This document shows positions 1 to 9,900 of a DNA stretch of 26,464 nucleotides, piece by piece. Position 1 is the first letter of the stretch; the number at the start of each line of letters is the position of its first letter. A model generated the notes under the pieces. It made no database searches. It was not told where the DNA came from and was given only the letters and a program-made list of their open reading frames with translations. The position numbers were made by a program, and so were the translations under genes. Source of the DNA: Didymodactylos carnosus (taxonomy: Eukaryota > Rotifera > Eurotatoria > Philodinida > Philodinidae); the NCBI GenBank assembly GCA_905250885.1, contig CAJNOQ010002075.1, positions 1-26,464 on the forward strand, read 5' to 3'.

Positions 1-304
1 GTGATTGTATATGAAGCGTAGCTGTTTCTAAGTAAAAATATGTTTAATGACTCGCATGCTGTACATCAATGAAAGAACAAACCAAGGAATGAAGAATCAT
101 ACCACAACAACACTTCTTCAATTTGCCTCTTTTAAAACTTTATTAAAAAAGAAAGCCTCTTCATAGATTATAAAAAGACTTTTTTCTAGAGTTCTTTATT
201 ATTATAATTAAAAAACTGACAACACCAATAGACAAGAGGACAACTCTGAATGGTATTAAGTGGTAATTCGACGAAGAAAATCATTTCTATATATTCTTTA
301 AAAT

Positions 305-435
305 ATTGAGAACTTAACATTTCTTCAATTGGCCTCCTTTAAAAATTAATTAAAAAATTCGCGACTCTGTCTGGGTAAGAATATGCGTGTTTTAGTCTTT
401 CGACAAAGCCTTCTAAAGTCAAAAATTGAAAAAAC
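305..435 (+). repeat. Left arm of a long-distance inverted repeat
   Basis: This segment matches the reverse complement of 2040-2170. Shared words include 'taagaatatgcg', 'ttttagtctttcgacaaagc' and 'tcaaaaatt'. About 1.6 kb separates the arms. They could be subterminal inverted repeats of a non-autonomous DNA transposon, or two independent insertions of one repeat in opposite orientation. I could not identify a target-site duplication. Confidence 0.6.
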
Positions 436-1433
436 AAAATTGAAAATATTCCAATAGTGAAAGAATAGTCGAAATTTCGAAAAAAAACGAAAATTTCTAG
501 TTTATTGCTTTTCCGTAACTTTTGTGAGATCTCTAGAGATCCTGTAGAAGAGATTTCCTAGAAAGCTCTTCAGCGAAATGCCACTGTTTGAGATTGACCA
601 GAACGCCAATACTTATTTCTGTGCGCTCCTTTTCATTTTGGTGTTATCATTATTTCTCTCCACCTGTACTTGAACGGACGAATATTTGTATTCTATTTGG
701 CTCTACTGTTCCAGGCAAAATATCCCTGCGTTTTCATGTAAGTTCTCTCTCGTTTTGCTAATGACAATTAAAGATCAGCGAAAAAAACCAATTAAACTCA
801 ATTATAGCACATTGCGTCCACCAAGAGATCTAATAAAACTTCACGAGAGAGAGATGGTGTGGTCAGAAATATTCAAGCTCAAAACTTTTCGTTCAAATAA
901 GAAACGACCTACTAGTTTGTATGTAGGGTAAAAGAAATCGTTATAACTCACGAGAGAACATTCTTAGGTAATGCATGCCGTTTGAGCTGACATTTTCCAG
1001 GATAGGTAGGTACCACTAAGATATGATTAACCTCCAGAGGCTTTGGGCTGATGTGCCTTTTTGACCGAGATACGAATGAATTAGTGAAAATGCCATTAGT
1101 AATAATTAATTAATACAGGACCTTGATCAGTTAGAAGTTTGAAACTTTCAGCATTGTTGAAGACAGATACTTCTTAGACACTATGAGAATCTTAAGCTTA
1201 TAAACCAAACATTTCACAAGATATGCATTTTTTATGATTAAGGGAGTTTTTCGTGAAAATTCACCATTGAAAAACCAAAAGATAGTTCGTACCTTTTAGA
1301 TGTAGATGTTTGTGTTATCGACCCTCGACGACTCAAAGTTTTGAAAAAAGATCAGAAGTAATTTAACTAATCTTTTCACGAAAAAATTTATTTTTCTGAC
1401 AACCAAATTAAAAATGTCTCATATTGAATAGGT

Positions 1434-1680
1434 GCAAACTAATTGAGAATTCGGAATTTGTTTAAATTAATTTGTAAAGTTCAAACTAATTTAAAGCAAT
1501 TCAGTCACAAACTCATCTGAACTAATATGAAAAAAATTAATTCAAAGCAATTTCGAATTGAAAAGTAGTTTCAACTAATCCAGTTGAAATGACTTTTTTT
1601 GCGAATTAATTGAACCCGCTTCGGATAGAAACAAATTGAAATTAGTTTAAACCTAAATTAGTTCAAATGAATTTCCGAAA
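1434..1680. repeat. Degenerate AATTAGTTCAAA / TTTGAACTAATT repeat cluster
   Basis: Variants of a roughly 12-nt word occur many times in both orientations within 250 nt, for example 'caaactaattgag', 'gttcaaactaattt', 'tctgaactaata' and 'aaattagttcaaat'. Copies are diverged and irregularly spaced, so this is a decayed palindromic simple repeat and not a clean satellite. Confidence 0.5.
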
Positions 1681-2039
1681 TGTTTAATTTTTTCTAAGAA
1701 TACTTAACAAAAAATCCAAAGTCCCTATAGTATATCTGACATAGTGAAAGGCTGGCTTTCCCCGAGCAGCTTTTTTGAAGGAACTCAGTGTCAATCTCGG
1801 AATTCAATGCAAATCTTTTAAAGAAGAAATAAGTACCAATTATGGTTGTGCAAAAAATTAAATTCTTTTTATAATCTATGAAGTAGGAATTTTTTTCTTA
1901 ATGTTGTTGCTGTATATGTTTCATGAAAGAAAGAACACGATGTCCTTTCCTCAGATTTCTCGCGTTAAACTGCAATTGTCCATGCTATATACCTCGACCA
2001 AAATTGAGATTCACAATTCGACTTGGTTTTCATCTTATT

Positions 2040-2170
2040 TGTATTTGTAATTTTTGACCTTAGAAAGCTTTGTCGAAAGACTAAAATACGCATATTCTTA
2101 CTTAGAGCGACTGGCGAATTTTTTAATGGATTTTAAAAGAGGTAAATTGAATAAATGTTAAATTCTCAAT
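2040..2170 (-). repeat. Right arm of a long-distance inverted repeat
   Basis: Inverted partner of 305-435. The outer end (about 2150-2170) corresponds to the start of the left copy, which is the arrangement expected for the two ends of one element, although no coding sequence of a transposase is visible between them. Confidence 0.55.
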
Positions 2171-2195
2171 AATGAAACAAGAAACTTTTCTTTAG

Positions 2196-2495
2196 TCAGT
2201 CAGCATCTACTGGGTTCTAATGTGTTCCGGGAAGTTTTACCGTGCATTGCCGTATTTATATGCGACGGTAAACATCCTTGAATTATTTATCATATTGGGG
2301 GTAATAGCTACAGTCACTAGAGCTTGGAACAACCTCGTAAACATTAATCGTGCAACTACAACTACAACAACCACTCCTCTACCATCAGCTCTTCAAACTA
2401 AGTTCTATGTTGCGTTCAGCTTGATCCTTGCAGGCTCGTTTGCTCCCGTTCTAACAGGGACTATTTTGTTGAGAGTTGCAAATGAATTTAAATGA
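2196..2495 (+). CDS. Possible exon or small gene: two-helix membrane peptide with Thr-rich loop
   Basis: The frame is open from a good 3' splice acceptor (tttctttag, AG at 2194-2195) to a TGA at 2493-2495, and the first ATG is at 2220, giving 91 residues. Two hydrophobic segments are visible, about residues 12-33 and 60-84 from that ATG. They are separated by a short hydrophilic loop containing seven consecutive threonines encoded by ACA/ACT/ACC codons. The codon-3 pattern and the two plausible membrane helices suggest real coding sequence. I do not recognise a family, and no companion exon was found upstream. It may be the last exon of a gene whose 5' part is not evident, a small two-pass membrane protein with a spliced leader, or a gene fragment. 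An AATAAA at 2664-2669 could serve as its poly(A) signal. Confidence 0.45.
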   Translation, partial: SVSIYWVLMCSGKFYRALPYLYATVNILELFIILGVIATVTRAWNNLVNINRATTTTTTTPLPSALQTKFYVAFSLILAGSFAPVLTGTILLRVANEFK

Positions 2496-3490
2496 ATTGA
2501 TCGATCTTTGAATTTGATCTGGCACTTACAGTGACGGCAGAAATTATTGGTACGCTTTTTCTTCTAATCATAACTCGGTAATGAAAAAAGTATTGACAAG
2601 CGGTGTACGCCAAAATATTCTCCAATCTCTTTCGAAAAATTTTGCCTGGCAAAAATACCTTTAAATAAAGGTATTTTTGCCAGGCAAAATTTTTGCAAAA
2701 GGAAAACGTTTGCTAAACTTCGAGTGACACATCACTAAACGTAGTTTATTTATGCTAAGCACGAATATGACGTTAGTTTTTGACGGATGAAAAGCCAGTT
2801 TCAATGTTCAGAAACCCGTTTTTCCCTCTGAACTTGAAAAGTCTAACTTTCTCTGTTCAGACTCCTATACAGTAACTACATGACTACATAATAACGTAAA
2901 GATATCCAAAAAATTTTTACAGAAAAGATATTTCAAAAATAACCCTAAGATCCAAAACATTAAAAGATGGGTCAAATTCCGTCACTTAACTTACGCACTA
3001 GATTTATTTTACTCCGTTTTCGATGCTCTTTTGAATGGCTTAATCAGAATTTTTTTTCACTTATTAATGCCTAAAAGTGGCATCTTTTTAACGGCCAAGA
3101 AACAGGCTGAAACAAGCCTTTAATAGTGACCGTTTAATGGTCATTTTGCGTAATTATTCGTTGTTTATGGCCAAGGATTCGACTGTTGATCATGACTAAT
3201 TTCTTCCTTACCACTACCATGAAATAAATGATTTTTCAAATTTTTGAATATTTTCGATTCACTAAGTAGGATCAGTGCCATTACTGGTACCATACAATTC
3301 CTCAACACAAGTTTCGATGAGTTATATAGCCGAGGAACAACAAAACTCTACGTTTTCTATGATTAAATAACGTGAGCTATATAATAGTAAGGTCAGCGAA
3401 ATAAAAGGGTGAATTAAACGATAAACGTTAAATGTCCGGTTTTTGTCTGCTTGTGTAACGATCATAAAACGGAAATTTTTCATTAAAGAC
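2496..3490. other. AT-rich non-coding interval
   Basis: Apart from the perfect hairpin at 2635-2694, I see no gene, RNA or organised repeat here. Open frames (e.g. minus strand 3322-3615) have no domain, splice context or compositional support. Confidence 0.5.
2635..2694. repeat. Perfect 29-bp stem hairpin with AATAAA across the loop
   Basis: Positions 2635-2663 and 2666-2694 are exact reverse complements separated by only two bases. The stem core is TTTTGCCTGGCAAAAATACC. The hexamer AATAAA (2664-2669) sits across the loop. The structure lies 140 nt downstream of the 2493-2495 stop codon. It could be a tiny palindromic transposon, a foldback, or an RNA hairpin in a 3' untranslated region. 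Confidence 0.85.
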
Positions 3491-3540
3491 CGCACTGTTA
3501 AAAATTTGTGTTCTTCAAAAAATACAAAAATAAACTTCAT

Positions 3541-3657
3541 TTGTCCCCTGTAGAGATCACGTCGGTGTTTTCTGAAGAATTGTAAAACAAGATTCTTCAT
3601 TTTTCTGGAGAACAAAACTTTTGTTCGTCAAGCTTTTTTATCTCTATAGGGGACAAT
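3541..3657. repeat. Short imperfect foldback upstream of the Cys-rich ORF
   Basis: 'tgtcccctgtagagat' near 3541 is mirrored by 'atctctataggggaca' near 3640. Looser similarity extends outward as GTTCTTC/GAAGAAC-type words that recur up to 3737. This fits a small inverted-repeat insertion abutting the truncated 5' side of the ORF that starts at 3746. Confidence 0.5.
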
Positions 3658-3745
3658 TGTTCTTCAGGGAACACGTTTTTCAAGAACTATCAAAAATCTG
3701 AAGAACAAACTGTTCCTTGAAGAACAAAACTTTTGGTGGGTATGA

Positions 3746-4234
3746 ATGTATGAATGTCCGGACCTAATACATACTCAACCGTGTCCACCTGGTAGTTATG
3801 CTAATTTCACTGGCCAAGCACAATGTTGTCAATGCCCGAATGGATGGTACGCTTGTTATAGCGGCTCAAGTAGTTGTACTCTATGTCCTGCCGGCTACCA
3901 GTGTTCAGACCTAATACATGCTCAAGTCTGTCCACCCGGCACCTATTCATCATCCGGACAAGTACAGTGTCTTCGATGTCCGAATAGTTCTTACGCTTAT
4001 TATAGCGGCTCAAGTAGTTGTACTCTATGTCCTGCCGGCTATCAATGTTCAGACTTGATACACACTCAAGCTTGTTCACCGGGTACCTATGCACCGTCTG
4101 GTCAAGTGCAGTGTTTTCTATGTTCGATCAACTGTTATGCTTACTATAGCGGAACAAGTAGTTGCACACCATGTCCCACGGGTTATGGAACACTGAGTGT
4201 AGGACAAACTGCCTGTATTAAGATTACAGGCTGA
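3746..4234 (+). CDS. Cysteine-rich tandem-repeat protein fragment (GCC2/GCC3, ephrin-receptor-like type)
   Basis: This 162-residue frame contains three near-identical units of 48-49 residues, with the DNA repeat offset at 3761, 3908 and 4052. A partial fourth unit ends ...YGTLSVGQTACIKITG. Each unit has about eight cysteines in the pattern C-DLIH-Q-C-PGxY...GQ-QC..C...YSGSSSCT-CPAGY. This resembles the extracellular GCC2/GCC3 or ephrin-receptor-like cysteine repeats that fold through disulfides. There is no signal peptide or membrane segment, and an in-frame TGA at 3743 directly precedes the ATG with no 3' splice site nearby. The 5' end therefore looks lost, and this is probably a truncated gene copy or pseudogene of a larger secreted or surface protein. 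An AATAAA at 4242-4247, a few bases after the stop, is a plausible poly(A) signal. High identity among units suggests recent repeat turnover. Confidence 0.6.
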   Translation: MYECPDLIHTQPCPPGSYANFTGQAQCCQCPNGWYACYSGSSSCTLCPAGYQCSDLIHAQVCPPGTYSSSGQVQCLRCPNSSYAYYSGSSSCTLCPAGYQCSDLIHTQACSPGTYAPSGQVQCFLCSINCYAYYSGTSSCTPCPTGYGTLSVGQTACIKITG

Positions 4235-4249
4235 ACTTTTGAATAAACT

Positions 4250-4900
4250 TTGCTTATGACATTTACAATCCGACACAATCTGTACGGACAATTTTTGTGT
4301 GTGAGTAAGAGAGTTAAACTAGAGAATCCAATGCACTTTTGGAAAATGAAGACAAGCTTTTTATAGAATCTGTAAAGCTGCATGAAATGTTTTTCAACGA
4401 AGATGGGCCGTTGCTGTGTAGTGTGAACTATGTTGCAGCTCAGAAGGAAATGTCCGAGGGTGGTTGTGTGTGAGAGAATAAGCCTTCCACGAAACATGTT
4501 TCGTTTAGAGAATTTAGAGTTGATAATTCGATTTCTCCCGTTCAAATAGATCTGTGCTGCAGTTTTCAGTTCAGACAGATGATATTTCGAAGATATACAT
4601 GCAAATAGCCTTCCATTTTTTGTGAAAATTGTGGTCTTCAATGTTGTGTCAAGTTTTAAGCAAGATTTAACCACCGTGTTAGGAATACCATATATAGGGT
4701 TTTGTACAGCAGACTCTGTGTTACAAGATCTACTATGTCGCATAGTGCTGTAATATAGCCATTTTGAGTTATGCCGACCGACTTTTTATACATGAGTAGC
4801 CAACCATAAAAACACAAAGATCTCAGCAAATATTTTGACATATCCTGTCCTGTAGTGCTTTTCAAGATCATTTTGGTAAAAGATTTCTTTGTTTCGTCAA
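4250..4900. pseudogene. Unresolved open-frame segment, possible coding relic
   Basis: This stretch is less AT-rich than its neighbours and has unusually long open frames. On the minus strand 4183-4743 is open for 186 codons and 4656-4871 for 71. On the plus strand a frame from about 4326 is open for roughly 50 codons (ESNALLENEDK...) to a TGA, then about 46 codons more to a TAG. None of these translations resembles a family I know, no splice sites clearly bound them, and the long minus frame runs antisense into the Cys-rich ORF. It may be a decayed coding sequence or transposon fragment; strand cannot be settled by eye. Confidence 0.25.
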
Positions 4901-6460
4901 AATACTGAACAAAGTCAAGTAGTTAGGGCTATATAGAACGCTAAATATCGAATTTCAAGGAAGTATTTATATTGATGAAGAACAAAATTGGGCAAAACGG
5001 ATTCATTTTTCTTAATTTGAAAAAGAAAGTCAAATACATTGATATCGACTAGGACTATAATTTGATTAACCATTTGTAGTTTCTCTGTAACTTACAATAT
5101 AACTAGAAAATTACTATAGTTATCGATAGAAGGTGACTATGACAACGTTACTTCCGTGGAAAAATACAGGAGTTTCCATATGCAAAGTGTTTTCCCAAAA
5201 AGTGTTGCGTTTCCTAAATTTTCCTAAGCTCGCGGAACCTTCAAACCATACCAACATATTCGTCTGTAGGTCCTGAGTCTATGGCCAGTTCCCAAAAATG
5301 CCCATTTTTAGCTAGACTAAATTGGTTTTTGAAAAACCCTTAGTTTTTGAGGTAAAATTTACTTTTCTCATTCTAGAAACACTTTTTGCGCATAATATAT
5401 ACATATTCGGAATTAGCACGAAAACTTGCATCGAATGATGTATAATTTGTTAGTTTCTCAGAAAAAAAAGTTTTCATCAAAAAAACTTGTTTTCGAATTT
5501 GATTTTTTTAAAATTTTATTAATATTTATGACGTAACAAAGTAATATTTAGCAAAAATAACCACTTTTTAAGTTAGCCACATGTCCATCTGCTGTGTGGA
5601 AAGGTGCCCACTATGCAAGAGTACTAGTAAACAGCGTTTTCCGTATAACTTTGGCGAGAGGAGGGGGGGAGAAGTTTCACTGAACAATTTCAAAAAATTT
5701 TCAGAATACGTTTTTTTCTCATTTTTTATCCTTTTTCCTAATGATAACCAAAAAAGAAAATGACTTTCAACTTTTCTGAGTGGGCGAGTTCTTTTATGAA
5801 CCAAGTAATTTTTTTCACAAGTGAGTAATTCATTTCAAACAAGGAGAGGTTCCCCTCCTTCCCCCCTAATCGAAATCGCCACTGTCACAAAATAACTTTC
5901 AAAACAACCTATTAAGTTAAACTAAGGCACGAGCTATACGCTACTTCACTATCAACATTGGATTACGTTGATATTTGCTAAATATAAAATTAGAGGGGTA
6001 TTGATGTCTTTTTTTTTGAATATAATAGCTGTTGGTGTGTCTGGCCGTTATTAAATATCTATCTACATATTCGACGTTTATGTAATCAACTCGGCAAACT
6101 CTATCCATTCGCTGTATCAAAGTTAATTCGGGCCTCTTAGTAAGTATTATCGTATTTTACAAATATTCACTGATGTGTATAAAAAAACATCTACGATGTA
6201 CATTTATTCGATCACAAACAAAAACAAAATAATTACTTTCACACTGATAACAACAACAAAATGAGAAAAAAAGGGACAAAAGGACAGAAGATCAGAAAAG
6301 AAAAATGAAAATGTACAACTATGTTCAACTTGATCATTCACAGAAATCTGTGTTTATAACAATGCCATAGTTAGATTAGATCATTTTTCATACCGATGTT
6401 AGTCATATACATGATTAAAAAAGAACAACGCAATAAATGAAAGCGAGAACAAAAGAGAAA
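4901..6460. other. AT-rich non-coding interval
   Basis: No supported gene. Short frames at 5568-5804 (minus) and 5581-5763 (plus) overlap each other, with no domain or splice context. A purine-rich patch (about 5655-5670, 'gaggaggggggag') and a pyrimidine patch near 5850-5870 are the only notable composition changes. Confidence 0.5.
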
Positions 6461-6468
6461 ACATCATT

Positions 6469-6540
6469 CAGGGGCACCCGAAATTGATTCACCGAAATTG
6501 ACTTTGCCCCCCCTGTCTCCGAGGTATCGGGGCGCCCCTG
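6469..6540. mobile_element. 72-bp hAT-like MITE with perfect 8-bp target-site duplication
   Basis: The element starts CAGGGGCACCCGA and ends TCGGGGCGCCCCTG, so its termini are inverted repeats (reverse complement of the right end: CAGGGGCGCCCCGA). It is flanked on both sides by the identical octamer ACATCATT, at 6461-6468 and 6541-6548. An 8-bp duplication with CAGGGGC-type termini is characteristic of hAT transposons. The element is far too short to code, so it is a miniature non-autonomous copy. An internal CCGAAATTGA word occurs twice. It is markedly GC-richer than the surroundings. The right-hand target duplication overlaps a minus-strand ATTAAA (6547-6552) that could serve the upstream RING-NHL gene. 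Confidence 0.85.
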
Positions 6541-6596
6541 ACATCATTTAATACAAAAAGAAAAGAAAAGTACGTATCAGAGCACCGTATGGACTC

Positions 6597-6836
6597 AAAA
6601 TTCTGAGTCCAGTCCAGTCCAAGTCCATGAAAAACAGTTTTTTCAGTCCATGGACTCTAAAAAAGTAGTCCGGTCCAGTCCACAATACAAAAACAACCTG
6701 CTTTTGCTGATTTTTTCGCGATTCAAATGAATCCAAAATTTTTTTCTAATCCAGACCAGTCCATAGTTTTGAAAATTTGAGTCCAGTCCAGTCCGAGTCC
6801 ATGAATTTAAAAAATTTTCAGTTCAGTCCATACAAA
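6597..6836. repeat. Degenerate TGGACT / AGTCCA repeat cluster
   Basis: Many copies of AGTCCA, often as GTCCAGTCCAGTCC, occur in two blocks (about 6600-6690 and 6750-6835), with short palindromes such as CAGTCCATGGACT. It lies in the 3' flank of the minus-strand gene that ends at 6903. The minus-strand frame at 6548-6736 is a by-product of the repeat. Confidence 0.65.
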
Positions 6837-6902
6837 GCTCTGGTACGTATCATCCTCACTCACTGAAGTATCTCTTTCGTTCTGTTAAAAATAAATAAAT
6901 AA

Positions 6903-9900
6903 CTACGATTGATAAATTGGTTCTGTTGATATAATACCAATTCCGCCATTTGTTCCATACTTGTTTGTCCGATCTGTAATACAAATTGCGCCATTCGATA
7001 AAAATGTGAATGAATATGGTTGATGTATTGATTCACATTCATGCTCTTCAAGTTGACCAAGTTTATCTACTGATATTAGACGATGATTGGTAGTATCCGC
7101 TATTAAACACTTTTGTTCGTTATCGACAAATAAAGAATAGGATTGTACAGATGGTGGTAAGTTATATGTCGATTTCAAGGTAAAATTAGAATCATATTGC
7201 TGTATGGAACATACATTTTTATGATTAGTTAACACAAATATTAAATTCGATAGAAAATAGGCAGAATACGGATAAACTTTCGGACGTTGTTGTGTTCGTT
7301 CTTGCTCCACATGTTGTAGAGAGAGTTTGCCAGTTTCAACTAAATTCAAAGCGTTTAGTTGAGCCTAATACATAAACTTGATTAGACTTCGTTAGCGAAG
7401 ATTTCGCCAAAAAAATTAGATATGATGTTTTTTCATCCGATGCTCTCTTGAGCTCTGCTTAAATTTTGAACATTTTTTCTATACCTGTTTGAACATTCAA
7501 TCAACTCACTTACTTAAATCTTTATTGAAGAAAACTAAACGTTCTGCGCTTGGATCACATGTTATATACGTGTTTTGCTCTGGCACAAAATGAATGTTCC
7601 ATGGGCAAAATCCTTTTATGTTTGTCCGCCTGATCTCTTTATTCTCTATTAGATCTACTAGAACAAGATCTCTTCGCGTGGCAACAACTGCTTGTGGTGC
7701 AAATGGAAAATGAACAACGGCTTTTGGCGAAACTAAATTTTTGTATATTTCATGTACAACTCCCGAGATATCGATTAATAGCATAGAATCACAGTCAAAA
7801 TTAGCCACTAGTAAACGATCATCCGGCAACGTACAAATACCAGTTGGACTACCAAATTGACCACAAACAGGATCAAAATCACAATACAAATCGAATAAAA
7901 AAGAATTATAACGATAATTTTTTAAATTATAAATGAGTCCTGTGGACTGTACAGGTTCAAATGACGGATCATCGGTCACAGGTGTCGACTCTGTTGCTTC
8001 AGCAACTATTGTCATTGTCGGGGTAGTAGTTTTTGATGTTGTAGATGGAGCGGCATCATTTACTTCTGATGTAGAAAGTATTACATTCGGCTAAAACAAG
8101 AAAGTAAAAAATCAAACGTAAAGTAACTGAAATAGAATTTGTCTTCTAAAAGCAAATGTTAGCAATTTCGGTTAATTGCAAAGACACTAATCTGATCACT
8201 TCAGTACAACCATGAATACCGATAAAATATAGGAATAAGGCCGAAGATAAAAAGAGAAAAAAAATGTATAATATGCTTAAGAGGCGAAAACCCGAAACAA
8301 GAAAGAGAAATGAACAAAAGGTAATATAATAAAGAATAAAACATATATAGGTATTCAGATGTGCGCGCATAAATTCTTCTTTTTCTGCGATATCAATTAG
8401 CGTTATAAGTTCTGAACATTTTAAAGGCGACAAGTTAGAAAACGAGCAGAAATATCATCATCAATACCCTTTTTCACAAAAAAAACAACAAAATCAAAAG
8501 ATGCGAAAATATTAGCAGCAAGGAGACAAAATTTTACAAGTATGAAGAAGGAAAACAGAAAGATTACAAAAGAAAAAACATTTTGGATTGATATGAGTAG
8601 TCATATAGGTGTGCAAAGATGGAAAAAATCTTCTAGTCATATATAAATGCTACTTACACGACTAACACTATTCCCTAAATGATCACCGCTATCATAACTA
8701 ATACCATTATTTTGTGCTATCTGTATTATTGACCCTTCAGCTAAAGAAAATATCAAAAAAAAACGAATGAATATATCTGTTTGATGCAAGATTTACGTTT
8801 ATAATGTGGATTTGAAACAATTGTTGATGGTACAATAGGTATTGAAGGTTCTTGTACTAGAGCTTGATCCGTATTGGAAAATGGAAACATGATACCAGGT
8901 GCATTACATTGATAAAATGGTGGCATAAAGTTTTGTGGTGCTATTTGACCGCGTAATGATGGAGAAGATACAGAGAAATCATGAGATGGATACTGGGATG
9001 AGATTCTAAAATTTAAAAACCCTATTAGGATTCTCAGAAAAACATTAAAAAAATTCATAATTTTTCTAAAAAGTTTCAAAAAGCGCAAAGACCGATTTTC
9101 GAAGAGATAAACAACTTTGTATCGATTGAGGGTACCCCTTGCCCCTCTTTTTTCACCTTGTTGCCAAATGTGGAACATACGTCCGATCAAGCTCAAATTT
9201 ATATCAGAGATAGAAGAGCGAAGAAGAAAAAATGGTCCGATAGAGTCGAAATTTTTACCACAGATACTCCAGACCCTATCTCAGAATGAAAATTTTTTTC
9301 GAAAAATATACGTTCCTTCTCGAGATATACGAAAAAAATGCTGAAAATCAAACTTTTTTTCAAAAATACGTCGATTTTCTTTTTCGCTCTTCTATCTCTG
9401 GTATAAATTTGAGCTCGATCGAACGTATGTTCCGCATCTGGCAACAAGGTGAACAAAGTGGTGGGGAGTATTCTTAACTCTGGTACCATGTTTCTGCTAC
9501 GTATTTCCTCCAGCATTTTCTCATCAACTCCAAAGATTTGTATGAGACCTGAACGTGTTGTATAGAGAACAGTATGTGTGTACATGATATAACATATAGG
9601 CATATGTGGTAAAAATAGTTTAGATTGAGAAAAGACGAAACTTTTTAATTTTTTTTTCGTGTTTCTATTATCCTGACTTTCAATATTTATGCCAAAAATT
9701 TTCAATTTAATTCAATACTAGAAGCAAGAATAATGAAAAAAGGAAGGAATATAAAATAAAGATTTAGTTTAAAAAATGTCTTCAACTAAATTTTTTGGCA
9801 ACTTTACTCAAAGAAAAGGGTTTTAGAAAATTTAAAAACTTCAGAAATTTCAGGAAGAATCTCACCCCTGTGAATGTATGTTTTGTAATTGCCATTGAGG

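Larger units (their letters stand above)
1..2195. other. Non-coding AT-rich region with dispersed and inverted repeats
   Basis: I see no convincing gene here. The 246-nt open frame at 686-931 has no splice context and no recognisable domain. The stretch contains related repeat segments: 305-435 is the reverse complement, at roughly 80-85% by eye, of 2040-2170. A segment at about 107-185 resembles the start of the 305 copy and also shares its 'cttcatagattataaaaag' string, inverted, with about 1863-1885. Positions 1434-1680 form a degenerate cluster of AATTAGTTCAAA-like words in both orientations. The whole region looks like decayed repetitive DNA. Confidence 0.6.

Noticed and set aside
686..931. 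81-codon plus-strand ORF
   Set aside because: No domain, no splice or codon-bias support, and it sits in repeat-rich non-coding DNA.
7352..7370. Acceptor tattag|GCTCAAC for the last RING-NHL exon
   Set aside because: With the donor at 7513 it puts the reading frame out of phase and reaches a stop within about ten codons; the acceptor at 7340-7341 keeps the NHL frame.
9117..9705. Open frames with similar MxxIGRMFHIWQQGE-like strings on both strands
   Set aside because: They derive from the two arms of the inverted repeat at 9141-9466, so the same sequence is read twice in opposite orientation.
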